Origin: Methylobacterium sp. J-078
GTDB taxonomy: Bacteria; Pseudomonadota; Alphaproteobacteria; Rhizobiales; Beijerinckiaceae
Reading direction: 5' to 3'
DNA: 64,000 nt
Assembly: GCF_022829285.1 (NCBI RefSeq)
Contig: NZ_JAKSYI010000049.1
Span: 1-64,000, forward strand
The translations under genes and the position numbers were made by a program. Position 1 is the stretch's first letter; each line of letters opens with the position of its first letter. Shown piece by piece: positions 50,544 through 59,223 of the stretch. The notes beneath the pieces were generated by a model. That model was given only the letters and a program-made list of their open reading frames with translations. It was not told where the DNA came from and did not search any database.

Positions 50544-51227
50544 ATGCGGATCCTCATCGTGGAGGATGACGCCGCGCTGGCCCGCGGGATCGTCTCGGCT
50601 CTGCGCCTGGGCGGCTTCGCCGTCGACCACGCCGCGCGCGGGGCCGAGGTCCTGCCCTGGCTGCGCCAGGAATCCTACGCCCTCGTCGTGCTCGACCTCG
50701 GCCTGCCCGACCGTTCCGGCTTCGACGTGCTGCGCGAAATCCGTCGGGCCGGCATGACGGTGCCGGTCATGATCCTGACGGCGCGGGCGGCGGTGGCCGA
50801 CCGGGTCACCGGCCTCGACCTCGGGGCGGACGACTACCTCGCCAAGCCGTTCGACCCGGCCGAGCTCGAGGCGCGGGTGCGCGCCTTGGTCCGGCGCGGC
50901 AGCGGCCAGCCCGATCCGATCCTGACCTGTGCCGACCTCGTCTACGACCGCTCGGGACAGGTCGCGACGCTGGCCGGCCGGGTCCTGCCCTTACGCAAGC
51001 GCGAGATGGCGATCCTCGAATCCCTGATCACGCGGGCCGGCCGCGTCGTCTCGAAGGAGCGCCTGACTGCGGAGGTGTTCGGCTTCGACGAGGAGATCAC
51101 CCCCAACGCCGTCGAGGTCTACGTGGCGCGCCTGCGCCGGCACCTCGGCGAGACGGGCCCGCGCATCGTCACGATGCGGGGGCTCGGCTACCTGATGGAG
51201 CCGGGGCCGCCCGGGGACGGGCGGTGA
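50544..51227 (+). CDS. OmpR-family response regulator (TctD-like)
   Basis: A 227-residue response regulator. The receiver domain (1-120) has the acidic pair in 'MRILIVEDDAALARGI', the phospho-acceptor Asp51 in 'VVLDLGLPDRSGFD' and the conserved Lys in 'ADDYLAKPFDPAELEA'. The C-terminal winged helix (about 125-220) has 'LPLRKREMAILESLITRAGR' and 'VEVYVARLRRHLGE'. Start ATG 50544 has ggggagaacgggg upstream. Its stop overlaps the kinase start by four bases (GTGA). The divergent importer is the natural target, as TctD-type regulators usually control an adjacent solute transporter. Confidence 0.94.
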   Translation: MRILIVEDDAALARGIVSALRLGGFAVDHAARGAEVLPWLRQESYALVVLDLGLPDRSGFDVLREIRRAGMTVPVMILTARAAVADRVTGLDLGADDYLAKPFDPAELEARVRALVRRGSGQPDPILTCADLVYDRSGQVATLAGRVLPLRKREMAILESLITRAGRVVSKERLTAEVFGFDEEITPNAVEVYVARLRRHLGETGPRIVTMRGLGYLMEPGPPGDGR

Positions 51228-52678
51228 GCATCCGCTCCCTGCGCCTGCGGGTCGCCGCCTACCTGCTGATCCCCATGGCGGCCCTCGCCCTGGCGCTGGC
51301 GGCGGGGGGCACCTGGTTCGTGGACGCCTTCGTTACCCGGGCCTACGACCGGGTGCTGGCCGGCTCGATCTTGTCGATCGCCGAGCGGCTCTCCGTCCAG
51401 GACGGGCACGTCACCGTCGACATGCCGGCGGCGGCCTTCGGCATGCTCTCGAACTCCGAGCGCGACAGCATCTTCTACAGCGTCTCGGCCGACGGGGAGT
51501 TCGTGACGGGCTACAAGGATCTTGGCCTGCCCGCGACGTTGCCGCCCCTCGAGACCCTGGCCTATCGCGACGGCGTCTTCCTCGGCCAGCGTGTGCGCAT
51601 CGGCGCGATGCTGAAACCCATCTACGTCACGAATCACACCGCCCTGGTCCAGGTGGCCGAGACCACGCATGGCCGCGACCTGCTGGTGCGGCGGATGCTC
51701 ACCGCCCTGACGATCCTGGGCTCGACCCTCGCCGCCATCGGCGTCCTGCTGGTCTGGTTCGCGGTCCAGATGGGGCTGACGCCCCTCGACCGTCTGCGCC
51801 GCGAGGTGGAGCAGCGTCGCTTCGACGGCCGCGGGGCGGTACCGCCCTTCACCGTCGCGGGCGTGCCGGGGGAAGCGCTGCCCCTGGTGGGCGCCCTCAA
51901 CGAACTCCTGCGCCAGCTCAATCATGCCCTGGCGGTCATGCGCGAGTTCACGGCCGACGCCTCGCACCAGCTGCGCACGCCCGTGGCAATCCTGAAGACA
52001 CACCTCAGCCTCCTAGACCGCCAGCCCCCCGGGAGCGCGGCCTGGAACACCTCACGGGCCGACATCGCGGCGGCCGTCGACCGCCTCGATCACCTCATCG
52101 CGCAGCTCCTCACCCTCGCGGCGGTGGAGGAAGGCGCGGCCCGGCGCCCGGAACCGGTGACGATCGACCTCGCGCGGCTCGCCCGCGACGCCACGGCCGA
52201 CTTCGCCGGGCTGGCGCTCCGCCGGGACATCGACCTGTCCTTCGAGGCCCTGAACCACCCGTCCATTCGGCTGGAACCGCTGCTCCTGGAGGAAATCCTG
52301 CGCAACCTCATCGACAACGCCGTGCGCTACACCGGGCCCGGCGGACAGGTCGCCGTCAGCGTCGCGTCGGCGGAGGCGGGGGGCGCGGTCCGGATCGCCG
52401 TCGAGGACAACGGCCCCGGCATTCCGGAGGCGGAGCGCGAGCGGGTCTTCGAACGCTTCCACCGCCTCGACGCGAACCGCGACAGGGAGGGCAGCGGCCT
52501 CGGCCTCGCCATCGTCCGCGCCTTCGCCGAACAGCTTCGTGCGACGGTGACGCTCTCCACCGGACCGGGCGGACGTGGCCTGCGCGCCGAGATCGACCTG
52601 CTGCCGGAACCTGAGCCAGGCGGCGGTCCGCCGATGCGGGAGGGCGGGACGCGCAACGCGGACGAGGCCTATGCCTGA
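51224..52678 (+). CDS. Sensor histidine kinase (TctE-like)
   Basis: A 484-residue membrane kinase. The first helix is at about residues 10-30 ('VAAYLLIPMAALALALAAGG'). A ~125-residue periplasmic TctE-type sensor comes next, then a second helix ('TILGSTLAAIGVLLVWFAVQ'). A HAMP-like linker leads to the phospho-acceptor His in 'TADASHQLRTPVAILKTHLS' and the ATP-binding domain with N box 'LIDNAVRYTGPGGQ' and G boxes 'VEDNGPGIPEAERE' and 'REGSGLGLAIVRAFAE'. The GTG start overlaps the response regulator gene by four bases. The periplasmic domain probably senses the importer's ligand or its loaded binding protein, as described for TctE relatives. Confidence 0.94.
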   Translation: MSIRSLRLRVAAYLLIPMAALALALAAGGTWFVDAFVTRAYDRVLAGSILSIAERLSVQDGHVTVDMPAAAFGMLSNSERDSIFYSVSADGEFVTGYKDLGLPATLPPLETLAYRDGVFLGQRVRIGAMLKPIYVTNHTALVQVAETTHGRDLLVRRMLTALTILGSTLAAIGVLLVWFAVQMGLTPLDRLRREVEQRRFDGRGAVPPFTVAGVPGEALPLVGALNELLRQLNHALAVMREFTADASHQLRTPVAILKTHLSLLDRQPPGSAAWNTSRADIAAAVDRLDHLIAQLLTLAAVEEGAARRPEPVTIDLARLARDATADFAGLALRRDIDLSFEALNHPSIRLEPLLLEEILRNLIDNAVRYTGPGGQVAVSVASAEAGGAVRIAVEDNGPGIPEAERERVFERFHRLDANRDREGSGLGLAIVRAFAEQLRATVTLSTGPGGRGLRAEIDLLPEPEPGGGPPMREGGTRNADEAYA

Positions 52679-52840
52679 TCGTGTCCGCGCGGACGGCGCG
52701 GGCTCCGCCGGAGGCGCCGAGTGCGGGCGGAGATTTCGCATCGATGCGGGTTCAGCGCGTCTTCCGGACCCCGAGCGCGTCACGGAAGGGCTTGGGCGAT
52801 CCGCCGAAGATCCCTGAGCGGGGGTGATGTATCGGTGCGA

Positions 52841-52915
<75 letters not shown>

Positions 52916-52932
52916 AAGCGCTGGCGTGGCGT

Positions 52933-52961
52933 TGTCTAGACGCACTCTTCGGCCCTGGCAA
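52933..52961 (-). promoter_or_regulatory. Likely promoter of tRNA-Gln
   Basis: On the minus strand, TTGCCA (52961-52956) is followed after exactly 17 bases by TAGACA (52938-52933), a reasonable -35/-10 pair ending 17 bases before the tRNA. The -10 match is weak. Confidence 0.45.
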
Positions 52962-53012
52962 CGGGGGAGGCGCGGGCTTTATGATCGGGGGCGTGGAACG
53001 AAGGGAATCGGA

Positions 53013-53765
53013 ATGGTCGGGCGGATCGCGGTCGTGACCGGGGCGAGTTCGGGGATCGGGCGGGTCGTGGCGATCGGGCTGGCCCGGGCCGGCTACGACC
53101 TCGTGCTGGCAGCGCGCCGCGCCGAGCCTCTTGAACTTGTGGCGATCCTGGCGCGGGATGTGGGGGTGGCGGCCGAGGCGGTGGTCACCGACGTGGCGGA
53201 CGCCGAATCGGTCACGCGCCTGTTCGCCCATGTGGCGAAGCGCTTCGGGCGCCTCGACCTCCTGTTCAACAATGCGGGCGTCTTCACCCCCGGCGCGGCG
53301 ATCGACGCGGTCAGCCTCGCGGATTGGCGCCGCTCGGTGGACGTGAACCTGACGGGCGCGTTCCTGTGCACCCAGGCGGCGTTCCGGATGATGAAGGACC
53401 AGGACCCGCGCGGCGGCCGCATCATCAACAACGGCTCCATCGCGGCGCAGTCGCCGCGCCCGCACTCGGCGCCCTACGCGGCCACCAAGCACGCCATCAC
53501 GGGCCTGACCAAGGCGACCTCCCTGGACGGGCGCCCCTACGACATTGCCTGCGGGCAGATCGACATCGGCAACGCCGAGACGGAGATGACGGCCGGCATC
53601 GCCACCGGCGCGCGCCAGGCGGACGGCAGCATCCGGGCCGAGCCCGTGATGGATGCGCGGCACGTGGCGGACGCGGTGGTCTACATGGCGGGGCTGCCAC
53701 TGTCGGCCAACGTGCAGTTCATGACCGTGGTCGCCACCAACATGCCCTATCTCGGGCGCGGCTGA
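53013..53765 (+). CDS. Short-chain dehydrogenase/reductase (SDR)
   Basis: A 250-residue classical SDR. It has the cofactor motif '[20 protein letters not shown]' (TGxxxGIG), '[12 protein letters not shown]' (NNAG), the catalytic Ser in '[16 protein letters not shown]' and the Tyr/Lys in '[20 protein letters not shown]'. The Arg/Arg after the second strand ('[10 protein letters not shown]') favours NADP(H). Its substrate is unknown. ATG 53013 has aaggga eight bases upstream. It stands between tRNA-Gln and prfC, apparently with its own promoter. Confidence 0.93.
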   Translation: MVGRIAVVTGASSGIGRVVAIGLARAGYDLVLAARRAEPLELVAILARDVGVAAEAVVTDVADAESVTRLFAHVAKRFGRLDLLFNNAGVFTPGAAIDAVSLADWRRSVDVNLTGAFLCTQAAFRMMKDQDPRGGRIINNGSIAAQSPRPHSAPYAATKHAITGLTKATSLDGRPYDIACGQIDIGNAETEMTAGIATGARQADGSIRAEPVMDARHVADAVVYMAGLPLSANVQFMTVVATNMPYLGRG

Positions 53766-53877
53766 GTTTTGCGCATCGCGCCCGAAGCGCCTACAGAACG
53801 GCACTTCGCCGTACCTTCGCGGCCGCCCCTTCGCGAACGCCGTCCGCCGCGCGCGGACATGGAACGCCTTGCCCGCC

Positions 53878-55512
53878 ATGCTGATGCAGACTGACTCGAA
53901 GCCCGCCGACGCCAAGCCCAGCGACGCGAAGGCCGACCCCGTCGCCCGCCGCCGCACCTTCGCGATCATCTCGCACCCGGATGCCGGTAAGACCACGCTC
54001 ACCGAGAAGCTGCTGCTGTTCGGGGGCGCGATCCAGCTTGCCGGCGAGGTCAAGGCCAAGCGCAACCGCGTCTCGACCCGCTCGGACTGGATGGGCATCG
54101 AGAAGGAGCGCGGCATCTCGGTCGTCACCTCGGTGATGACCTTCGAGTACGGCGACTGCGTCTTCAACCTCCTCGACACGCCGGGCCACGAGGACTTCTC
54201 CGAGGACACCTACCGCACCCTGACGGCGGTCGATTCGGCCGTGATGGTGATCGACGCGGCCAAGGGCATCGAGGCGCGCACCCGCAAGCTGTTCGAGGTC
54301 TGCCGCCTGCGCGACATCCCGATCGTCACCTTCATCAACAAGCTCGACCGCGAGGCGCGCGATCCCTTCGAGCTCCTCGACGAGATCGAGAAGGTGCTGG
54401 CCCTCGACGTGGCGCCGGTGACTTGGCCGATCGGGCGCGGCCGCAGCTTCGCCGGCACCTACGACCTCGGCAACGGCCGGGTGCGCCGCCTCGACGCTGC
54501 GGACGATGCCGGCACCGTGCCGGTCACCGGCGTGGACGACCCGCTCTTCGACACCCTCCTCACCGAGGACGGCGAGGCCGCGACCTGGCGCGAGGAGGCG
54601 GAACTCGCCGAGACCGGCCTGAAGCGCTTCGATCTCGAAGCGTTCCGGGAGGGCCACCTCACGCCGGTGTTCTTCGGCTCGGCCCTGCGCAATTTCGGCG
54701 TGCGCGACCTCATCGACGGCCTGGCCCGTTTCGCGCCGCCGCCGCGCGGCCAGGACGCGGACAAGCGCCTGGTGGAGCCGACCGAGGCGAAGATGACGGG
54801 CTTTGTGTTCAAGATTCAGGCGAACATGGACCCGAACCACCGGGACCGCATCGCCTTCATGCGGGTCTGCTCGGGGCGCCTGAACCGGGGCATGAAGGCG
54901 AAGCTCGTGCGTACCGGCAAGCCGATGTCGCTCTCGGCGCCCCAGTTCTTCTTCGCCCAGGACCGCGCCATCGCCGACGAAGCCTTCGCGGGCGACGTGG
55001 TGGGCATCCCCAACCACGGCACGCTTCGCATCGGCGACACCCTGACGGAGGGCGAGGAGATCGTGTTTCGCGGCGTGCCGAGCTTCGCGCCCGAGATCCT
55101 GCGCCGGATCAAGCTCACCGACGCGATGAAGGCCAAGAAGCTGAAGGAGGCCCTGCAACAGATGGGCGAGGAGGGCGTCGTGCAGGTCTTCCGCCCCCAT
55201 GACGGCTCCCAGGCCATCGTCGGCGTCGTCGGCGCCCTCCAGCTCGACGTGCTCAAGGAGCGCCTCCAGGCGGAGTACGGCCTGCCGATCGACTACGAGC
55301 CGACCCGGTTCTCGATCTGCCGCTGGATCACCTCCGAGAAGGAGCCCGAACTCGACAAGTTCATCGGCAGCCACGGCTCGGCCATGGCGAGCGACCTCGA
55401 CGGCGCTCCGGTCTTCATGGCCACCACGGCCTTCTCGCTCCGCTACGAAGAGGAGCGCGCGCCGGAGGTCCGCTTCAGCGACATCAAGGATTACCAGAAG
55501 CGCGCCGCCTAG
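53878..55512 (+). CDS. prfC: Peptide chain release factor 3
   Basis: A 544-residue translational GTPase that removes RF1/RF2 from the ribosome after termination. The GTPase motifs are G1 'IISHPDAGKTTLTEKLLL', G2/switch region 'STRSDWMGIEKERGISVVTS', G3 'NLLDTPGHEDFSEDTY' and G4 'FINKLDREARDP'. The RF3-specific C-terminal domain reads 'GVVGALQLDVLKERLQAEYG' and 'WITSEKEPELDKFIGSH'. A ~27-residue Asp/Lys/Pro/Ala-rich N-terminal extension precedes the usual start. ATG 53878 or 53884 are both possible (53869 is a weaker upstream choice). Confidence 0.96.
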   Translation: MLMQTDSKPADAKPSDAKADPVARRRTFAIISHPDAGKTTLTEKLLLFGGAIQLAGEVKAKRNRVSTRSDWMGIEKERGISVVTSVMTFEYGDCVFNLLDTPGHEDFSEDTYRTLTAVDSAVMVIDAAKGIEARTRKLFEVCRLRDIPIVTFINKLDREARDPFELLDEIEKVLALDVAPVTWPIGRGRSFAGTYDLGNGRVRRLDAADDAGTVPVTGVDDPLFDTLLTEDGEAATWREEAELAETGLKRFDLEAFREGHLTPVFFGSALRNFGVRDLIDGLARFAPPPRGQDADKRLVEPTEAKMTGFVFKIQANMDPNHRDRIAFMRVCSGRLNRGMKAKLVRTGKPMSLSAPQFFFAQDRAIADEAFAGDVVGIPNHGTLRIGDTLTEGEEIVFRGVPSFAPEILRRIKLTDAMKAKKLKEALQQMGEEGVVQVFRPHDGSQAIVGVVGALQLDVLKERLQAEYGLPIDYEPTRFSICRWITSEKEPELDKFIGSHGSAMASDLDGAPVFMATTAFSLRYEEERAPEVRFSDIKDYQKRAA

Positions 55513-55560
55513 CGTCAAGCTTTCAAGGGCCTGTGCTCAAGGCTCGGGAAATCATCGCGG

Positions 55561-55591
55561 CTCGGCGTGAAAGCCGAAGACAGACGCCGAG
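55561..55591 (+). terminator. Putative hairpin terminator after prfC
   Basis: CTCGGCGT (55561-55568) pairs perfectly with ACGCCGAG (55584-55591) around a 15-base loop, some 50 bases after the prfC stop. Only a short gggttt follows, so it may be a weak or Rho-assisted terminator. Confidence 0.45.
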
Positions 55592-55701
55592 AATGGGTTT
55601 AGCCTCGGGCGCATCCGCTCTCGGCGCCTTCACGCACGGGCACGCGTACAAGGCTTGGGCGTCGACGTCGTGAGCTTTCTCCCTGCGTGAGGGCTTGAGC
55701 A

Positions 55702-56493
55702 ATGACGACCCTTCCCGTCCACGATTTCGGCCACAGCATGGCCCGCCCGGTGGTGAACGCCATCGACGGCCGCGATCTCTCGGAGGCGCTCCGGCAGGGC
55801 GTCGACGACTTCCTGGCGATGCCGACCCACGCGCTCTTCGTCGGCCTGATCTACCCCATCGTGGGCGTCGTGCTGGCGACCTTCGCGTTCGGGACCGAGG
55901 TGCTGCCGCTGGTGTTCCCCCTCGCGGCGGGCTTCGCCCTGATCGGACCCTTCGCGGCGATCGGCCTGTACGAGTTGAGCCGGCGGCGGGAGCAGGGTCT
56001 GTCGACCGATTGGGCCCATGCCTTCGCGAGCCTCCGACGGCCGGCGGCGGGCGCCCTCGCGGGCTTCGGGCTGCTGCTGGCGGTGATCCTGGCGTCCTGG
56101 CTCCTCGCGGCCCAGGGCATCTTCTGGGCGCTCTACGGCGACGCCGCTCCGGTCTCCACCCTCGATTTCGTCCGCGACGTGCTCACGACGCCGCGCGGCT
56201 GGGCCCTCATCGCCATCGGCAACCTCGTGGGATTCGCCTTCTCGCTCGTGGTGCTCGCCAGCAGCGTGGTCTCGGTGCCGATGCTCGTCGACCGCGAGGT
56301 CGACATGCTCACCGCCATCGAGACCTCGCTCGCCGCCTTCCGGCGCAACCCGCGCACCCTCACGGCCTGGGGCTTCGTGGTGGCCGGCTTGCTGATCCTC
56401 GGCTCGGCTCCGCTCTTCGTCGGGCTCGCCGTGGTGATGCCGATCCTCGGCCACGCGACCTGGCACCTCTACAGGCGGATCATCCCCGCCTGA
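55702..56493 (+). CDS. DUF2189 integral membrane protein
   Basis: A 263-residue inner-membrane protein with about six hydrophobic segments, such as 'HALFVGLIYPIVGVVLATFA', 'LVFPLAAGFALIGPFAAIGL', 'LAGFGLLLAVILASWLLAAQ' and 'WGFVVAGLLILGSAPLFVGL'. The central 'LIGPFAAIGLYELSRRREQG' and 'VVSVPMLVDREVDMLTAIET' are typical of the DUF2189 family, often annotated as cytochrome c oxidase subunit I-like without biochemical proof. No metal-ligand His pattern is seen. It is transcribed alone between prfC and the minus-strand receiver gene. Confidence 0.88.
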   Translation: MTTLPVHDFGHSMARPVVNAIDGRDLSEALRQGVDDFLAMPTHALFVGLIYPIVGVVLATFAFGTEVLPLVFPLAAGFALIGPFAAIGLYELSRRREQGLSTDWAHAFASLRRPAAGALAGFGLLLAVILASWLLAAQGIFWALYGDAAPVSTLDFVRDVLTTPRGWALIAIGNLVGFAFSLVVLASSVVSVPMLVDREVDMLTAIETSLAAFRRNPRTLTAWGFVVAGLLILGSAPLFVGLAVVMPILGHATWHLYRRIIPA

Positions 56494-56555
56494 TCATGGA
56501 CCCGGCGGACGAACCCGCATCGGTGCACGGAAGCGCGGAGCGGTGACGCCGGACG

Positions 56556-57008
56556 TCAGAATTTTCCCAGCATCGGGAAATCGATGGAGAGGGCCGACTC
56601 GGCGGCCAGCGGTGCCTCCCGGCGGCGCGGCTTGCGGTTGATCACCTGCTTGAGCTTCGCCTTCAGCACGGACATGTCGAACGGCTTGAGGATGAAGGCG
56701 TCGGCGCCGGCCTGATGCGCGAGGTTGATGTCCTCGAAGTCGAAGGACGCTTCGGTGAGCAGGAACGGCGTGTTCATCAGGGCGTCGTCGGCCCGGATCT
56801 CGCGCAGGAAGGCGAGCCCGTCCATCGGCTCCATGTCGAGGTCCGAGATCACCAGCGCGTAGCGGCGCTCGCGCATGCGCTCGAGGGCGGTGACGGCGTC
56901 GGTCACCCCCTCCACATCCGGGAAGCCGAGCCGATTCATCAGCAGGATGACCAGCTTCAGGAGCTTTTCCTGGTCATCGACGATGAGGATCGCGGGCGTA
57001 TCGCTCAT
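56556..57008 (-). CDS. CheY-like single-domain response regulator
   Basis: A 150-residue receiver protein with a short C-terminal extension and no output domain. The acidic pair is Asp11/Asp12 in 'ILIVDDQEKLLKLV'. The phospho-acceptor is Asp56 in 'YALVISDLDMEPMDGLAFL', the switch Thr is Thr85 in 'TPFLLTEASFDFED', and the Lys is Lys108 in 'ADAFILKPFDMSVLKAKLKQ'. The last ~30 residues are basic and then hydrophobic ('INRKPRRREAPLAAES'). It lies 55 bases downstream of a BLUF photoreceptor gene on the same strand, next to flagellar genes, so it could relay light signals to the motor. No histidine kinase is adjacent. Confidence 0.92.
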   Translation of the reverse strand: MSDTPAILIVDDQEKLLKLVILLMNRLGFPDVEGVTDAVTALERMRERRYALVISDLDMEPMDGLAFLREIRADDALMNTPFLLTEASFDFEDINLAHQAGADAFILKPFDMSVLKAKLKQVINRKPRRREAPLAAESALSIDFPMLGKF

Positions 57009-57063
57009 GAGCTTTCATGGATCCGGGTGCGGGGCGACGGGATCGCGCCGGTCTGCCTCTGTA

Positions 57064-57531
57064 TCAGACGAACAGGTGGTCGATGCCCTGCTTCGTCATC
57101 GACTCGGCCTGGAGATTGACGGCGAGCGCATGGATGGACGCCCCCTTGGGGGTTCCACGCTGAAACATCGGAAGCAGGTTGGCCTTCTGGAAGAGGACGT
57201 CGTTCGTCGGGGTGCGGATGCTGGTGGTGAAGGAATTCACGAATTCGCGCTTCACGATCTCGCGCCACTCGACGATCTGCACGTCGCGATGGCGCGGATC
57301 GTTGCTGATCCGCGCAAAGGTGTCGCTCACCGAGGCGCGCTCGCCCTCGATGATCTGCGCGGCGAAGTTCTGCTCGATGATCAGGAAGCTGGTGATCACC
57401 GCGAACTCGTTCTTCTTCTGCGCCTGACGCGTGATCTCGCCGATCTGCTGGGTACGCGAGGTTGCGTCGGCCGAGAGGTTCAGGCGCGAGAAGTAGATCA
57501 GATGGACGAGGGTCGTCCGTTTGGCTCTCAT
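57064..57531 (-). CDS. BLUF-domain blue-light sensor
   Basis: A 155-residue protein that is mostly a BLUF (sensor of blue light using FAD) domain. The photochemical residues align: Tyr13 in 'LVHLIYFSRLN', Asn41 in 'QAQKKNEFAVITSFLI' and Gln59 in 'QNFAAQIIEGERASV'. The Asn-to-Gln spacing of 18 equals that of AppA (Asn45 to Gln63). 'ISNDPRHRDVQIVEWREIVK' is also typical. After 'KREF' the sequence reads VNSFTTS, so the usual Trp/Met of the last strand are Ser/Thr. A ~50-residue C-terminal tail follows, with no enzymatic output domain. ATG 57531 was chosen because the BLUF fold starts at once. It is upstream of the receiver gene and divergent from flgE. Confidence 0.85.
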   Translation of the reverse strand: MRAKRTTLVHLIYFSRLNLSADATSRTQQIGEITRQAQKKNEFAVITSFLIIEQNFAAQIIEGERASVSDTFARISNDPRHRDVQIVEWREIVKREFVNSFTTSIRTPTNDVLFQKANLLPMFQRGTPKGASIHALAVNLQAESMTKQGIDHLFV

Positions 57532-57704
57532 GGTCGCGATCCACACCTGCGTTTCCGCGACGATAGGCAGATCGACGATAACGCGGCGTAAACATCCGCC
57601 TCGGCATCGGATGGGCCCGGCAAAAGCTGCCGCATCGGCGCGATCCATGCGTTTCTTGCCGAGCGAAGACCTGCGTATCTCTATAATTTTCAATACCTTA
57701 GCCT

Positions 57705-57720
57705 TGGCATGACGATTGCG
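57705..57720 (+). promoter_or_regulatory. Sigma-54-like promoter element upstream of flgE
   Basis: TGGCATG-ACGA-TTGCG at 57705-57720 matches the -24/-12 consensus (TGGCACG-N4-TTGC) at all but one base, with correct GG-to-GC spacing. It lies 67 bases upstream of the flgE start. A TATAAT hexamer at 57682-57687 is a competing sigma-70-like signal. Function is inferred. Confidence 0.45.
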
Positions 57721-57787
57721 GAACCCGCTCTCGAAACCGGTGCGCGCTGCGTATCGGGCGTCGTCTCGTCTCAGAAGGGCCTCGGCC

Positions 57788-59179
57788 ATGGATGTCTTCA
57801 CCGCGCTGCAGACGGCCGTTTCCGGCCTCAAGGCCCAGTCGTTCTCGCTGGAGAACATCTCGGGCAACATCGCCAACTCGCAGACCGTCGGCTTCAAGCG
57901 GGTGGATACGAACTTCGTCGATCTCGTTGCCGAGCAGCAGACACCCACGCGGCAGGTCGCCGGCTCGGTGGCCGCCAACTCGCGGCAGACGACCACGGTG
58001 CAGGGCGGCCTGAACGCCACCGAGATCGGCACCAACATGGCGCTCAACGGCGAGGGCTTCTTCGTGGTCCAGACCAAGTCCGGCGACGCGAACGGCCAGT
58101 CCACCTTCTCGACGAGCGACTACTACACCCGACGCGGCGACTTCGCCCTGGACAAGGACGGCTACTTGGTCAACGGCGCCGGGTCCTACCTCAAGGGCAA
58201 CAGCCTCGACCCCGTCACGGGGCAGGCCACCGGCGAGGGGCCCGTCAAGGTGACGAACTCCATCCTGCCGGCGCATTCCACCAGCACCATCACGTATTCC
58301 GCAAACCTGCCCAAGACGCCCGCCACCAAGAACGCGAATGCCAGTATCCCGGGCTCCGAACTCCTCGGCACCCTGGCCTCGGGCGCGAACCCGGCCATCC
58401 TGTCCGGAACCGGGACCTCCACGGTCTCGGCGGCGGATGCGGCGAGCTTCATCAACGGCAGCGTCGATGGCCCCTCACTGACCGCCTATACCGCGAGCGG
58501 TGGCCCCGTGGCGATCCAGACCCGCTGGGCCAAGGTCCAGAACGCGGATGCGACGGCCGGGACCAGCGATGTCTGGAACCTGTTCTACGCCAATCAGAGC
58601 ACGGTCACGAGCACCGCGACCGCCTGGACGAATGCCGGGACGGCGTTCCAGTTCAACAGCAGCGGCCAGCTCACCGCGCCCGCCACCTCGGCCGTGTCCA
58701 TCCCGGCCCTGACGGTCGACGGGGTCAATCTGGGCAACATCCAGCTGAACTACGGCAGCGGTGGACTGACGGGCTACACCTCGTCGGGCGGTACGGTCAC
58801 CACGAACACCCTGACGCAGGACGGTTATACCTCGGGAACCCTCAACAACCTCAGCGTCACCGCCGATGGCAAGGTGATGGGCAAGTACAGCAACGGAAAC
58901 ACGATCGCGCTAGCCAACATCAAGGTGGTCCAGTTCAAAAATTCGGACGGACTCAAGGCCAACTCGAACGGCACCTACGAGCAGACGCTCGGTTCGGGAA
59001 CGCCCCTCGTCGGTCTGAACGGCACGACGATCATCGGCAGCAATGTCGAGCAGTCGAACACCGACATCGCCAACGAATTTTCCAAGATGATCGTCACCCA
59101 GCAGGCCTACTCGGCCAACACGAAGGTCATCTCGACCTCGCAGGACATGATGTCCGCCCTGATCAACATCATCCGCTGA
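57788..59179 (+). CDS. flgE: Flagellar hook protein FlgE
   Basis: A 463-residue hook subunit. The conserved N-terminal axial motif is 'GNIANSQTVGFKRVDTNFVD'; the middle is Ser/Thr/Gly-rich D1-D2 region with an internal 'GEGFFVVQTKSGDANGQS'. The C-terminal helix is 'NTDIANEFSKMIVTQQAYSA' and 'NTKVISTSQDMMSALINII'. Both end motifs are those of hook and rod proteins. It polymerises outside the cell at the hook, exported by the flagellar type III system. Start ATG 57788 follows 'gaagggcctcggcc'. First gene of flgE-flgK-flgL, with a sigma-54-like element upstream. Confidence 0.95.
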   Translation: MDVFTALQTAVSGLKAQSFSLENISGNIANSQTVGFKRVDTNFVDLVAEQQTPTRQVAGSVAANSRQTTTVQGGLNATEIGTNMALNGEGFFVVQTKSGDANGQSTFSTSDYYTRRGDFALDKDGYLVNGAGSYLKGNSLDPVTGQATGEGPVKVTNSILPAHSTSTITYSANLPKTPATKNANASIPGSELLGTLASGANPAILSGTGTSTVSAADAASFINGSVDGPSLTAYTASGGPVAIQTRWAKVQNADATAGTSDVWNLFYANQSTVTSTATAWTNAGTAFQFNSSGQLTAPATSAVSIPALTVDGVNLGNIQLNYGSGGLTGYTSSGGTVTTNTLTQDGYTSGTLNNLSVTADGKVMGKYSNGNTIALANIKVVQFKNSDGLKANSNGTYEQTLGSGTPLVGLNGTTIIGSNVEQSNTDIANEFSKMIVTQQAYSANTKVISTSQDMMSALINIIR

Positions 59180-59223
59180 GGTCGAGAGATCCGATCGGGA
59201 CGTAGATTCGGGGGGAGGGGTTC

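Noticed and set aside
57682..57687. TATAAT hexamer upstream of flgE
   Set aside because: No acceptable -35 at 16-18 bases (a TTGCCG lies 20 bases upstream); kept only as an alternative to the sigma-54-like element.
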